DNA of 64,000 nt from Hybos culiciformis (lineage: Eukaryota > Arthropoda > Insecta > Diptera > Hybotidae). Below the pieces are notes generated by a model. The model was not told the DNA's origin, made no database searches, and worked only from the letters and a program-made list of their open reading frames with translations. Shown here one piece after another: positions 1-14,333 of this stretch. Where the stretch lies: positions 128,520,732 to 128,584,731 of the forward strand of contig OZ023273.1 of NCBI GenBank assembly GCA_964007475.1, written 5' to 3'. Made by a program: the position numbers and the translations under genes. Every line of letters begins with the position of its first letter. Positions within the stretch are counted from its first letter, which is position 1.

Positions 1-3000
1 TAACCAATGTTATTATATAGAAATTGTTTTCTAGCGAATTTGTTTGCTAATAAAATAACTGACTCAAATCAATAGAACACTCTAAATAGTGCAAAAAAAA
101 TACATATTATAATCTTTTTTCTTAAACTATATACTTATAACAAGGATATGTACAAGGATATTTGCAACAAAACATAGTACGGTTTGAGAACATATTTAAA
201 AACCAAAATATCAAATTCTGAATAATTTATACACACAGTTTAGTTTATTTCGGAAATAGTTGGGTAATTATATTAGTTGGATAATAATGTAAGTAATGTG
301 TAAGTTTATCGATGTTGATTATATCAAATTTTATTGAAGTTATTTCGTTTCATTTTTTTTATACTTTTAGAATATAAAAAAAAAAAACAAACAACTTTTG
401 CTATTCAAAATTGTTATCTTTAACTTCAATATTAAATCATTAATTTTTTTTAATTAATTAATTGATTTAAACTATTGCAATTGTTTTTATTGATATTATG
501 TACATTTTAAACTATTTTCGATAGAATGCTTAGTAAATATTTTAAATTAAAAATAATCTTCTTTCGTAGAAGCTAAATCTGAAATTTAAAAAAAATAAAC
601 AAATATTGATTTGAGCTTTGGTGATCGTATCTTAAAATTTAATTAAAAATGTTAATTATATTTTATTTAAATAAAAATTTCATTAATTAAAAAAATAATT
701 ATATTCACACTTACTAACTTGTATTAACAAGCCTATTCCTAGCTTTCAAATGTATTTATTAAACTAGTTATGAGGGTACTGTAAAGTAAAATATGTTGTA
801 TCGGATTTATCATTCAATAACAACGATATTTAAATGCATATAAGTTATTTATAAAGCATATAAGTTATCACCGCAGTATTATTTAGTTCAAGTTAAGAAG
901 TACAGATGAATAAATTTACTTTATCACAGACTTAAATAATTAAAAAAAAACTTATTAATTTATTGAAATAATTTTGATTTATGTTAAAAATAAAAAAAAA
1001 TGTATGTATGTAAAAAAAAATAACCAAAACATTTAGTTAATTACCAATCTCATATTTTTAACACAAATACTTCGTATGCTAATTAAATGATCATGGCAAT
1101 AAATAAAAATAATTTTCAATAAATAAATAATAATTTTTAGATTGTATTTAAGTTTACAATTATTACGAAATTGTTAGATTATCATCTGTATATATAGAGT
1201 CAAATTTATGAATTAATAATATACTATTTATGCTGGTGCGGGGTCTTCTTATATTCATAAAAATGCATCGCTCAAAAAAAAAGTTTTAAAGTAACTATAT
1301 ATTAGTAGACATAAAATTGAAACTTATTTCGGCATTCAGCGTTCCATTTATGTTTTAAAATTTTTTTCTATATTTATATACAAATTTTATGGACAACGTA
1401 AAATTTATGTTATTTGATGTCTTATTTTTGATTAATTTTTAAGTATTATTATATTTTATTTTATATACACTTATTAAATTTTATATATATACTTATTAAA
1501 TTTAAATTATTAAATTAATATAAAGATTGTTTATTTTCGAATGTCCATCTGATATTGAATAGACTCTTCTTATATTGCACCATCGTTTTAATTTTATAAT
1601 TTATGCCTTCTCTTAACACTTTAAAATTTGCATTACAACTCATAATAATTATTGTAGAATTTATTACTTGGAATTTTTTATTGCACATTTATAAAATGTT
1701 GTGTGAAATAAGACAAATATGTTTGTTGATAAATTTTTTGGGCTAAAATGTTAACATTTTATCAAATTGGAATTGAATTATGAATAGAAGTACCTCGATT
1801 AAGAAAAAAAATTTATATCTTTATGAGATTTTTTTTATTTTGATCTCATTAGCTTTTCCAGATTCAACAAGTAGATTATGTCAGCTTTTAAAAAATACGA
1901 ATAAAATATTAAGCATATAGATACATATGGTGTCCATAAATTACAAATATATCAGTATAATAATCATATTAATATAGGTTTTTTGTCACTTCAGAATGCA
2001 ACATAAAAAATCAATTTGAAAAATTTGTTGCATACGATAAAAATAAAAGTTAAATTCTTTCTAATATGTCAGGTGCATTTGAAAAAATTGATTAAATTTC
2101 TAGATAAAATTCTAAAAACATTTCGGGGACAATAAACGTACATATATAGATTTTATTTTGTATCTTTTTAACTCTTTAATGCTTTTGTAGTCATAAAGTC
2201 ATTATATATGTATCTATAAGTTAAACTGTGATTGACAAAAAAAAAAATATGTATGGTATTGTTCGTTAAAAACTTTTTATTATTTAGTATTCTAAAATAT
2301 TACAGAGATAAGTTTGTTATTATTTTATTAGTATACGAAGTGAAACTAGAAATATGAAATATTTAAAAAAAAAACTTAAGCATTAACCAGAGAGGAATGT
2401 AATATATAAAAATTAAAAAATTCATTAAACTTCTTTACAACATCCATTATACTTAAATTTATGAATATTTTAACAAAATGGAGCTAATTATTTTTCGTAG
2501 CTATGAACTTATTGTTATGTGTACATTACATTTCTCTGTGCATTAACATTACATTATCTGTCTGTAAAGATGAAAGTTAGTATATAAATGATTTTCATGA
2601 TTATCATGATTTTGTCTTTATTACAGTGTCAATTCAATAGCATTATTATGTGCTTTAAATACATTTATCGCAATCATAGGGTTAAATATTAGAATACTTG
2701 CTGCGAGAATTTTTATATTTCAATTTTAATTCTTTTATGGTATTTTTAATGATAAATTCCAATCCAGGAAATAAAAAAAATTCATAAAGTTTTAAGTTTT
2801 GTAACATTCGATTTCAAATTCAATGATGATGGGATCAATATTCAACAATCAAAATATAGCTTTAATATTTCCATAATAAATAAAATACATATATAGATAA
2901 AACACTTTTATTTTAATACCACAATTTATTTCATACCTAAATTAATAACAGAACAGAGAATAGATTTTAAAAATTATAAAATACTAAAGAAGCAAAGAAA

Positions 3001-6000
3001 TATTTGACTTATTTTAAAAGTATAAAATCTTTGTATATTGTTTGTACAAAACTATACATTTGAATTATTTTTTTGAAATTAATTAAATAAAACTTTTTAT
3101 TAAAGTTTACAACTAAAATACATACATACATATATCCGATTACATATTATTAACGTTATAAGGAAATTTTAATTAATATTCATTATTTCGATGAAGTTAG
3201 ATTAGATTGTTGAAGATTTTATTAAAATAGCATTATTTTAGACCCAGCAATCAAAAAAACCAATATATAAAAGCTTTGGTGGTCTGAAGTTATTAAATTG
3301 AATGTAGTGGCACGCGATTCGAAAAACACTGTTGTGAATATTCAATCACTTTGTTTTTGTTTTTATCGAATTATGAATATTGAACTGTTTGTTTTTATAA
3401 TGTTCCGATTGGACGTATAGATATTTAAAATTAAAAATCACTAATTATTTCACCTACGTTTTATTTATTTTTTCCCTAGAATTGCATGATAATCTTCGAA
3501 TTTGTTTATAAATTAATAAATTGATTGATAGGTTGATGTTTAATCCGATAAAATTTGAAATAGAATAAAATTGCGTTTTTATTAATTCAATGAGATTAGC
3601 TCTACCAGTCTGTTATATAAATTAAATGCGTACAAGTATATGTATAAATATTTTTATGCACTTGAGAGCCGCTCAAAGCCCGGAAATCATAATGTACTAA
3701 ATCAAAAACAGATTATGTGTGCGCCAAAAATAAGCACCCCTCCTGTCTTGATAATACAATCAAATTTTGATAATGGTTAATTATTATTGCCATTGGTATA
3801 AGTTTTAAATTTAAATTAAATATTTGATTAAATTCCGAAAACTAAAAAAGTAAACTTCGCATCTGTTTATTTTTGTCTACAGTTTTTGATTTAATTAATT
3901 AAGGTTAAAAAAAATGTTTTATTTTGATTTTTTATTTTGGTTTTTTTTTTTTTTTTTTTTTTGGCATACATATTTTATCTTCAAGGTGAATTTTGTTTCT
4001 CAAGAAATAGAGAATTTAATCTAAGTTTTATTTTTCAATTGATTTTTTCTTTTTAGACATACATTTATTACATTAAGTAGGTAAATGTACATTGTACACG
4101 TATTTATTTTTGTATGTAAAATTAATGATGGTTGGAAAGCAAAAGTTAAGTTTAATTTTTATGTCAATTTTATATACTTATATCATTTTCATCTACGTCA
4201 TTCAATTACTGTCTAAGATTTAAAAGTCATAAAAGTTATAAATATGGTTTTTCTTTGAAAAGAAGTCATTAAAAAAATATAATTTATCTATTACCTTCGC
4301 AAAAAAAAAAAAAAACTTAAAATTAATACTTTGAAAAGGATAATTATATGCAATAAATGTTATTTATGGCTATGTGCGGTACATGTATTTTATTATCTAT
4401 TAAAATTAAATTATAATAAATAACACTAAATTAAAAACACACCTTTAAAATCAATTTTTAATATGGAATTTTTTTTTTTTAAGTATTGATCACAGTTTTG
4501 CATAATATCAAAAAAAAATAGAAATAAATAAAAATTGAATATATATAAAATAATTGTATTCAATAATAAATTTAGTATGTAGTAAATATAAATACTATTA
4601 TATTATCTATGATCCTACAAACTAGAAATCAAGTCATCAAAACTATACAACTTGAACGCAGAACAAGAGGATTCTATAGTACTGCAATTTACAATGTAAT
4701 TTGTATACATGATGGAAAATTTGTTAACACTACTAAAATAATAATTTAAATTTTTCTTAAATTGTTTTATAAATTGAATTTAAGCTTTATTTGAATTCAA
4801 ATTCTTAATTTACTAAAAATATACTGCATTCATTTGTTTGATATTCGTTGTTGTATTATTTCCTTATTAATTTTGCTCTTAATTTTTTCGTATAAGTAAT
4901 ATTGATGGCAATCAACAAATGTTATAAAATGTTCTTTTCCACTTTATATATTGTTCTCAGTTATAGAATATAGCTTCCTAAATTTTCGAAATGTTCTAAC
5001 CAGTTTATAAACACCTTGTAAATTTTTGTTTGATTTAATAATTTTTTTTTTATATTTACATTAATAATAATGTGTAATTTTTCATTTGCCGTTGGATATA
5101 ATTATTATTATTTTTTTTTTTTCAATATGAACTTATTGAGTTATTATTTAGCTCTGAAAATTAAGCAATGTATAAGCTTGACTTGCTTTATGATTTTTTT
5201 TCAAATCAAGATAAAAATTTAATGTTATTATTATCGCACGTGAAAATCTGCCGACTAACTTTAAATAATACGTAATTTCGAGTTAATATTTTTTTTTTTA
5301 ATCTTTGTTTGATTAATTTATATAAGTTGATAAAATGAGGAAATAAACTGACAGTTTTTTATTTTTTTTACAACCATGTATAATAAATCTTTACCTTTAA
5401 TCAATTCTTTTTTTTTTTTTTAAATGTTTAAATAATTATTTATTAGAGGTCTAAAATGTTTGTTTAAATATTTTGCGTTTTATTTTTCATTCAGTAATTT
5501 TATAAATTTTCCATTAGAAAATAATTTGCCCTTAACTCGTCTTACTTCCCAGTATAAATGAAACGCCAACCGCTGTCAAATAATGGCATGCAAATGAAGT
5601 TGCATTATTATTGCTTTGGTCATATAGAATTTTTTTTTGACAGCAACTTTATAATTCTCTTTGTAGGTCATATTTTGTATAATTTTTCGCTTTAACAGAG
5701 TATATCAAAAAGAAAGGCAAGAGGAACAGGCTATTCATTGGAAAATTCTAAGTGGAAAACCAATTATAACTTAATTAAACCGAGCGATCGATAAGACAGA
5801 TAACTGCTATTGAAAAAAGAAGACTTTGTGCACTCAAAAAACATAAAGCTACAATTCCTGTTAATCACTTGCTACGAATTATATCTCAAATGGAACAAGT
5901 AAACCCATGTTATTCTACAAAATAATGCAGTTTTAGTTATAATCTTTCTGCTATATTTTATGAATGATTTTTCATCGCGTTTTTTTTTTACAGTGTCAGA

Positions 6001-9000
6001 TTTTACTTATATTTATTTTAATACATTATTTTGTTACCATTTTATTTTAAATTTTATAATAATATAAAATCTGTCATAATTATGAACTTCCTGAAAAATA
6101 TCAATCTCTTGAACTTTGTGGTTTTTCATACTTATTTTCAAACCACAAATTTTTTCTTCAATCAGTTCAATATCACATTCTATTAGTGTTTTTTCATTAG
6201 ATATGTCTTTTAAAATGATTTTAAAATGTTTCTATTAAGATGAATTTTATAAAATCGATGGCAATTTCCTTAAGTAAATTTGTTGTATTTTCTTTATGGG
6301 GCAAATAAAGCTTTAAAAATATATAAATATATAAAAAAACATTAATTCAAAACATTAATTTTATTTTTATACATTATGATTAAATTTCGATCAATTGTAA
6401 ACAAAATAAATATGTAGTAGTATTTTTATAATAAAAGGTAGCCTAAATCAAAAGTCAGAATTTTTGTATATTGCTCATATTTTCAAATTTTAGGACTTCA
6501 CATAATGATATAATCATATAATGATATGATGATCGTGGACAGATAGCTTGAAGAATTTAATTTTCGTCTAAAAGAACCGCTTTTAATCAACAAAAAAGTC
6601 TAATCTGTTTACAGATTTCCAATTAATGATAACATAAGGGCGTAATTTACTGTAAACTTTGTCCAGTTTTATTAAAATTATCAAAATTAAGCAAATTAAT
6701 TAAGCTTTTTGTTTTTTTTTTTTTTTTGTTTCTTATATAAGCCGGTATTAATGTATTAAATGGCGGAAGTCTTGTTAAAGTATTTAGAACAAGTAGCTAT
6801 GGATAATCCCTGGTTTAATTGGATATAGAATAATAGAATAGTTTTATTACCTTAAAAGTATAACGTACAAAATTCCTTTAGTCTGTTGGTAACCAGGTAT
6901 ATAAATTATCATTATGTGATAATTATTATGTTTATTCAACAATAATATAAATAATAATATTTTTTTTAAAAATCAAAATATGATGAGAAAAATGTAAAAA
7001 CTTGGAAAATATTCCCAGAATGAATCATTGAAGTCAAAGATGTTTTAGAAAGCATAATTTCTTGTTATTTTTTTTGGTATTAATTGAATATTGTTAAGCT
7101 GCTTCACAGCGTAAAAAGTCATTAGGACAATAAATTTTATGTAGAAAACCTATTTTTTTTTTTGCATACTATATATGTGTTTTTCAATTGAACTTCTTGG
7201 AAAAATGTATGCAAAATCATAAGTTTTTTTTAATGTTGTGTATTTAAAATATTGCATCAGTCACACTTTTAAACTCTGTCTGAAAAAGAGAACATGTTAA
7301 TGACATAAAATGCTTACACTATAAAAGCATAATTTAATAGTTCGCTTTAATTGAAGTCATGATGGGTAATGTGATCTTTATGGGTTATTGTGTTAAAAAA
7401 AAGTAATAATATATTAACCTTTTTCAAACCTTTAAAACCTCTTTATTTTAGATATTTTATAATTGAAATTGGGATTATAAGTTGTTCTTTGTCGTCGGGG
7501 TTAAATAATTCAAGTCACTAAAATGATAAGTTATTTAAACATGAATTAATAATTTTTAATGTATAAAATTGAAAATTCTTGGTTTAGAACCATGTCTTAA
7601 ACGAATACTATATAGATTCAAATAATTTAAAATATGAATATTCGATTCAAAATTCAACCTCTTTTGCAGACTAGTACTTTTTGTATCATTTAAACAAAAT
7701 AATTTCAAAACTACTGCAAACCTTATTTTACACATTTTAGAACAAAAGTTAGTTAGTTATTTTTTTAAAGACTTATATATTTAGAAATTTTCAAGAGTGT
7801 AACTACAATAGTGTAAATAATATAAAATTATGATATGTTTCTATATGCATTAAAAGTAAACAAGTTAATTGTTTTTCTTGGTATTAAGTTTATTAGCAAT
7901 CTTAATAATGGTAATAACGGTGTAAAATAAAACGTCATTAACAAAAAAAAAAAATTCTATTTTAAATACATCATCGTGGATTATAAGTTGAAAATGCAAC
8001 ATTAATATTTATATTTACATAAAAGTAAATTTATCAATAATGAATTGTCACGTTTTTCTTTTCGCGCATTTTTTATTTATAGTGTTCTGCTTTGGCTTGA
8101 AAGCGTTTTGCATATTTTATTATAGTTTTGTATTCAAAAAATGCAATTAATTTGAATTAATTTAGGAAATTTGTTAAACAAATGGAATTTAAAAAAAAAA
8201 TAAAAATTAAATTTATGTAAATATATGTTAGAAATGTTCAAAGTTGCTATCGGATTTTTGTGGTAAAGTATGTAGCTTCTTCTTAACTGTATTTTGAAAA
8301 TATTTATACAATATTTCAGTTTTCGAAAATGCTCGAATTTTTTAAGTATTCTACCATAACTCTTCTATTCATTTTGTGACACATAATAAAAGGACTAGAG
8401 TAGATTTTGAATTTTAAATTAAATCTCATATAACAATATCGACAGTCGACACTCTAATGCTAATCTAATGAATTTTTTTTAAGTGTTATTGTGCATATTT
8501 ATGAATTTTAAGTGTTTTAAGAAATTTTAGAAATCAAATCATCAGAAAAACTTTTATTAGCAATTCTAAAATGATTTAATTTCATTCCTGAAACACAAAA
8601 CAAAACTTACGTAAGCAAACTTGAAGTGTGGGTGTTTTATTATTACTAAATGATATTTATTGATAAAAGAAAACAAATCATTTTTATTTCAAAGTAAAAC
8701 AAAATATTGAATTGAAATAATGTAACTCAGACACAATTAATAATAATATGTAAAGAAAATAATAAATTACATGTCTCAAGAATTTCAAAAAAAAAATTAT
8801 TAGGTATAATATGTAAGTAAGTGAAGTAGGTGATAGATGTTTTTAGCGCTTTATAATATTTCTGATTTTAATGGAAAAAATTTACTATAAGTTTTGATAT
8901 AAGTTTTGATATAAGCATAAAGGAAGTATAAATAGAGGAACTAGTCTCATACAAAAAACTCGAATAAAAAAAGTTAAATAAAATTAGATCAGACCCCCAA

Positions 9001-10837
9001 GCTTTTATTTTTGTTTAGAATATATCGCTATAACGAGAGTGCTTTATAGCTTTTAAAAATTTTTTATATAAAGCTTTTAAAAATAAACAAAATATTTCCT
9101 GTATTTTTGGCCGTTTTGACTTAATATTGTAGAAAAATCATAAAAAACTAAAATTTTAATATGTTCAAAGTTAGAAGTTGAAACCTGTCATAAATTATAT
9201 ATACGCAATGACTATTTCTATTTCCCGAAAGTATCAAAACGTACTAAAAAAAAGAAATTTAAATCCAATTTTCTCAAAACTATGTTTTTGCAGTTCAGTG
9301 ATTTTTGCATGAGACTGACGATGTTCACATTAATTTATATCATTCAAATAATGATTTTTTTGTTTTTTATTTTGGTTTGAAAGTATACTTTAACTTTGTA
9401 ATAAAATCCCTTTTAAAAATTTTGAGCCTTTTATTATTAAAAGTGTTAATAACAACTCCAAAAATTTAAATCTATGTTCATAACATTCGTCTGTTTCGGT
9501 GAACCAGAAATCATATTTTTTTGATAATTTTATTGCGTCCAAACAGCATTGCATACAATTTTTCATTAAATTCTTTTTTTTATAAAAATGTTGAGCAAAA
9601 TAGTTATCAAAAATTTTTATGTGAAATCTGGTAATTTCAAACAGATCAAATAAAATATTTCCAAATCATTGTCATAATTTTTGTGATATAAAAATTGTTC
9701 TGATTTCAATTCAAGGACATCATTAGTTTTTTTTAAATTTTTTTTATGATTGGGGTCGATAGAAGATAACTTGTTTAGCCGTCTACTTTTTATGGAGCTC
9801 TAACTTCATGATTTCATGAATTAGTAAAATATTTAAGTGAAGGTCGCGCAATCAAAAAAGTGCGTTTACCGACTTATTAATATATAAAATAAATGAATAA
9901 ATATTAAGGTACTTTATTTTATTCAAATTATTTATACTTATTTTAATTCCGTATCCAAATTGATAAATTTCCAATAATAATAAAATATTCCGGTATAATT
10001 TTCTTAATGTCCTTATAAGAATTTCAAAATTTAAATAGTTAAAACAAAGTTCATACAAAACATTTTAATATACACATGGACCATTAAAACACTATTATTT
10101 TACAGAACGAACTAATTAAACGTAAATTCACGAAAAAAATAAAACAATGTCTCCCACTATCGTTTAAGAATATTTTATCCAAAGATGATAAAATATTATG
10201 ACTTATTATCTCTTTATTAATGTAAAAATTAAATTGCAATATATATATTTATTGATTTGAAATAACTTATGATAAGAATTTTATAAATTTCAATGAAGAC
10301 GAAGATGCTAGTTTTTAAAAAAAAAATATCATAGTTGTAATAAATTGATATTAGCACATAACAACAATACATAATTTAGACACATATTTTTTCATTCATT
10401 CATTCTTATGATTTTTCGCACAACTACATTCGAATTTTTAGAAGTTTGTTGTAATAAAACTAAACATCCTCAAAATTGAAAAAAAATTATGAGTATTAAA
10501 GAAAATATAAAATCTTTTTTGCTTATACATATGTTTTGGGGGTCTGAAAAAATAGGAAAAAAAATAAAAACGATATTTTAAAAAATTGTTTGACATAGTT
10601 ACTCTATATTATACTTCCTTTATGATATAAGTAAAAAATATCGTATTCGAACTTCATATAGCGATGATAATATCACCGTGACGCAACAACAACGTTGCTT
10701 AACAACTAAGTTGTAGAACGTGAAGAACTTTATTTCAACGCAATTTAAATGACAAAGATTATTATATTTTTTAAAATGAATATAATGTTATGTAAAATAA
10801 ATTATTTAAATATTCTTTTTTTAATTTTATCTTTCAG
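1..10837. other. AT-rich non-coding DNA, probably upstream intron or 5' region of the FGF gene
   Basis: I see no exon I can defend here. The stretch is A/T-rich with many homopolymer runs, such as a run of about 20 T near 3943-3962. The downstream FGF exon begins with a splice acceptor and in the middle of a codon, so at least one coding exon must lie upstream. A search by eye for the expected first-core-strand pattern (Y-x-L-Y followed by a Ser/Gly-Lys turn) found nothing convincing. An open stretch of about 60 codons at 3583-3780 is locally richer in G+C but has no FGF-like pattern, and its length is expected by chance. A 12-bp unit is repeated twice at 8887-8910. This may be one long intron, or several with a missed small exon. 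Confidence 0.45.
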
Positions 10838-10968
10838 AAAACTTCAAAATGACTGGCGATGTGAATTTTCTAGAAGAAGACGAAAACGGAAGCATGGGAA
10901 TAACAATACAGTCAAAAGAAACTGGATTGTATTTATGTTTCAATCAACATTGGAAAATAGTAGGAATG
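10838..10968 (+). CDS. FGF8-like growth factor, internal exon (middle of beta-trefoil core)
   Basis: This exon encodes 43 complete residues, from Asn-Phe-Lys-Met at 10840 to Ile-Val-Gly-Met at 10968, preceded by the last two bases of a split codon. A pyrimidine-rich tract and TTTCAG acceptor (AG at 10836-10837) precede it, and a GTAAGT donor follows at 10969. The central segment, ITIQSKETGLYLCFNQ then HWKIVG, matches the FGF pattern of an acidic/Ser strand, E-T-G-x-Y-x-C-x-N and a G/W-K-hydrophobic-V-G turn; the Cys after Tyr-Leu is the usual core position. The exon starts in phase 1 and ends in phase 0, the arrangement I know for the middle core exon of animal FGF genes. At 131 nt it is somewhat longer than the roughly 104-107 nt vertebrate counterpart, the extra being acidic residues before the strand. 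The ATG at 10849 is internal and is probably not the start. FGFs of this class are secreted ligands for receptor tyrosine kinases; in flies Thisbe and Pyramus signal through Heartless in mesoderm and glia. Confidence 0.83.
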
Positions 10969-12961
10969 GTAAGTTAATATCATCAATCTGTATAATTAGC
11001 TTAAAATTTGTTCGCCATAACCCATATTATAATTTGAAAGATATTACTAGTAAAATATAATTGATTTGAATAAATATTAAATTAGGATTATTATAAAAAT
11101 TTTCTCATATATCAATTATGTACTTACCTGCTCTTTGAGAAACAACTTGAATGTGATTTTGTGTATATTAAAATTTTGAAAGGAATTGATTTTGATTACA
11201 AAATATTTAGGCACATCATATTTAGTTATTGACATAAAAATTCTGAATTTAATAATGTGTCTTAACGATATAAAAATTAGTTTTAATTTTGCCTTTAAGC
11301 TGATGACAAATTTCTCGAACAGTTTTAAAAATTGTAATTTAATTCGAAAATACTATACCAAAAATTTATTTCTACTATATATATATTTAAAAAGTTATTT
11401 ACCCTAAATAATTTTTCACAAAGATATTTATTTGATATTAATAATTTATTATTAGTCATTGTGATTATTAAGCTCATCAAACATTTATATATAATAAATA
11501 AATCATACTTATATATTTATTCTAAAATGAATTATAATATAATCCTGTTCAGGCTTCCTAGAAGGCACGAGCACATAACAATTCAAATATTATTTACTTG
11601 AACTTAATAAATAAATTCTGGTTATAGTCTTGAAAATAATTTCAAAAAGAAACAAATTATTACATGTAGGTACTGTGTATATAATATGTCCATAATTTTT
11701 AATCTAAAGTGGTTTTAAATTGTTTTTAATTTAGGCACGGTATACGCCAAATTTTAACTTTTTATACGAACGACGCATTTAATTTTTTTTTTGTTATCAA
11801 AAGTGTTTCTTTTGTTATTTGATTTTCATTCATTAGTTATAATTTACTATATTAACTAATAGAGTTTTACTGAAATAAGTTTATTAATTTTTGGCGAATT
11901 GATATACAAATCTAAAACCTTTGAGAGATACTTTTATTAATTTTATTGTTCTTTTTCTTATGTGCCTTAACGAAATTCTTAACGAGCAATGGGAACTTCT
12001 TCTATTCTTTCAATAGATATAGATTATCTTTGAATTGTGAACACTTTTGATTTAAATTGATAATAAATTTCGAAACTCTTGTTTGGAGACTTCGGACCAT
12101 TGGACAGATTCCCATATTAATTTATCATTTAAAAATATCATGAAATCAATTTGTCTTGTTTTTTTTGCTAAATCATTACTACTTAGAAATCAGCCAGAGT
12201 TCTAATGATTTAATATTAGACCAATAAACTCCACATTGGCTACCTTGTGCTAGTTTTAATTTACCGCAAATACCTATTTTTAAATTTTAGTGTATGATGA
12301 TAAAAGAAATTTCCTTCTTAGTGTGAAAATTGTCAGACTTCTTTTATTTTAGTTAATGAAAATATAGATTTTTTTTTGGAATATGTATTGTTAGTGTTAA
12401 TTTTGGTCGTTTAATGTATGTTTAAAATGAAATTTTTCAAAATTTTAGCGCCATTTCGACTTTTATTTTAGTATTTATGAATCAAAAATCAAAAGTGAAG
12501 TTTTTGTTTAGTTTATTTATCAAAACTCAAACACTATTATGTGTATATATATGTATATTAATATCAAAGTCAAGTGCAACAATTTGGAAAGCTTATGAAA
12601 TTCTCAAGTGAACGTCAAAAATCCCCTATAGATTAGACTTTTTAAAAGTATTTATTAAAATCGTTTACTCTATGTAGATTAGATAGATTTTAATAATAGT
12701 TGAATAATATTTGTGATTAAATTTTATGTAAGACGAAATAATACTTTTATTTTATTTTCTAAGTTTTGACTGCAAACGGAAATAGTATAGTTTCAGAATT
12801 ATGTTTTGTAATTAAAATTTGATTTTACGATTTCAATTACTTTGTTAATTATTAGCATACCAAAATATTATTAACTCTTCCCTTATAGTTGTACTATTAT
12901 AATATAATTCTATTATAATAATATTCTTAAATTAATTTTTGTTTTTATTTTCTCATTACAG
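10969..12961 (+). other. Intron of the FGF8-like gene
   Basis: This is a 1,993-bp interval between donor GTAAGT at 10969 and acceptor ...CATTACAG ending at 12961. It is phase 0, and the reading frames on both sides join without a stop to give a continuous FGF core. The position, just after the G-K-(hydrophobic)-V-G turn, is the conserved last intron position of FGF8-type genes. It contains only AT-rich sequence; the open frames at 10749-11060 and 11186-11407 are out of frame with the gene or non-homologous and are taken as chance. Confidence 0.8.
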
Positions 12962-14299
12962 AGAAGACCTCATCGCCGTTGCTATTTCGAAGAAAAACAT
13001 TTTCGCGGACATTACGAATATCGCTCGAAAGAAGATCAAGGAAAACGCTTAGGTTTTACTCATTCAGGTAGAGCTATTGGACCGAAATTTAGAAATAAGG
13101 ATCAAGGTTGTTATGCATTTGACAAAATAATATCCAAAAAATATTTTAATCAACCCGAATCATCATCATCATCGATAACGTCATCAGGTGGGGCTACATC
13201 AATGAGTGAAACAGGCCATCAAAATAATAGACATCGAAATGGGCAGTCTATTAACAAACAGCGTAATGGCCAAAATCGTAATTTAAGGCGTAATAATAAC
13301 AATACTAATAGTAACATTAATAATCGAAGAAAATTACATAGGCAAGAAACTGACGAATTGAATTTAAATACTAATAATAATAATTCTAAGAATGTAAATA
13401 ATAATAAACCAAATAATAACCTTAATAATAATAATGGTAGTGGCAAACGATTATTAGATCAAAATCATCATCATGTACGGCATCATCATAATGATCCTAC
13501 TAATATCCAGAGTCGAAAAGTTCATGAGCAAGAACATCGGCGTAAACGATTAAGAACAACAACACCAATTATCACGACTACAACGTCGACACCAACTATA
13601 ACACCTAGAATAATATCAATAAAACATAATAAAAATCATAAAAATCATCGATTGCATTCAACTGGTGGCCGAAATAATTCCAATATTGGTAGTACTAGTC
13701 TTCAAAAACAATTGCAACAAAAACAATTGAATAATTATCAACAAAATACAGAACAGCAAGCTGAAACAAAACATCTAGAATCACGTATTATTAGAATTTT
13801 ATCAAGAAATAAAACAATATCAAATAATAATCATTTATCATCTGATCCAATTAATCAGATTTTTCGTGACCCAACACAAGAATCCAAAACTAGCGCTAAA
13901 TTATTTCTGTATGACGATATTAATTCTAATTATAATAACAATAAAAATAATTTTACTAATTACAATAGTAATGATAATATACAAGAAGATGAATACTCGA
14001 ATATTGATGCAAGTCCCACACTGATCTTGCCAATAATGACTGATAATTTATTTAATGATATACAAAATAGTAGAAATAGTTTTATATTAAATTCAAATAA
14101 TAAATTGCAGCAGCAGCAGCCACAAACAAAACAAAATCTTGATTTAAGGCAACTTAGTAATAGCATAAGCAGTACAATTAATCCTAGAAGTAGTAGAAGT
14201 AGCACTAGCGGTAGCAGGAGCAATAGTTATTTAAGAATACCAAATGTAAATAATAATTTTAATCAACCGAATAATAATAACAATAATAATAATAATAAT

Positions 14300-14333
<34 letters not shown>

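Noticed and set aside
3583..3780. Open stretch of about 64 codons, considered as the missing upstream FGF exon
   Set aside because: It lacks the expected Y-x-L-Y and Gly/Ser-Lys core pattern, ends in a stop, and shows no suitable phase-1 donor.
10749..11060. 103-codon plus-strand open frame overlapping the FGF internal exon
   Set aside because: It reads the exon in a different frame and continues through the donor site into the intron; the FGF frame explains the sequence, this one does not.
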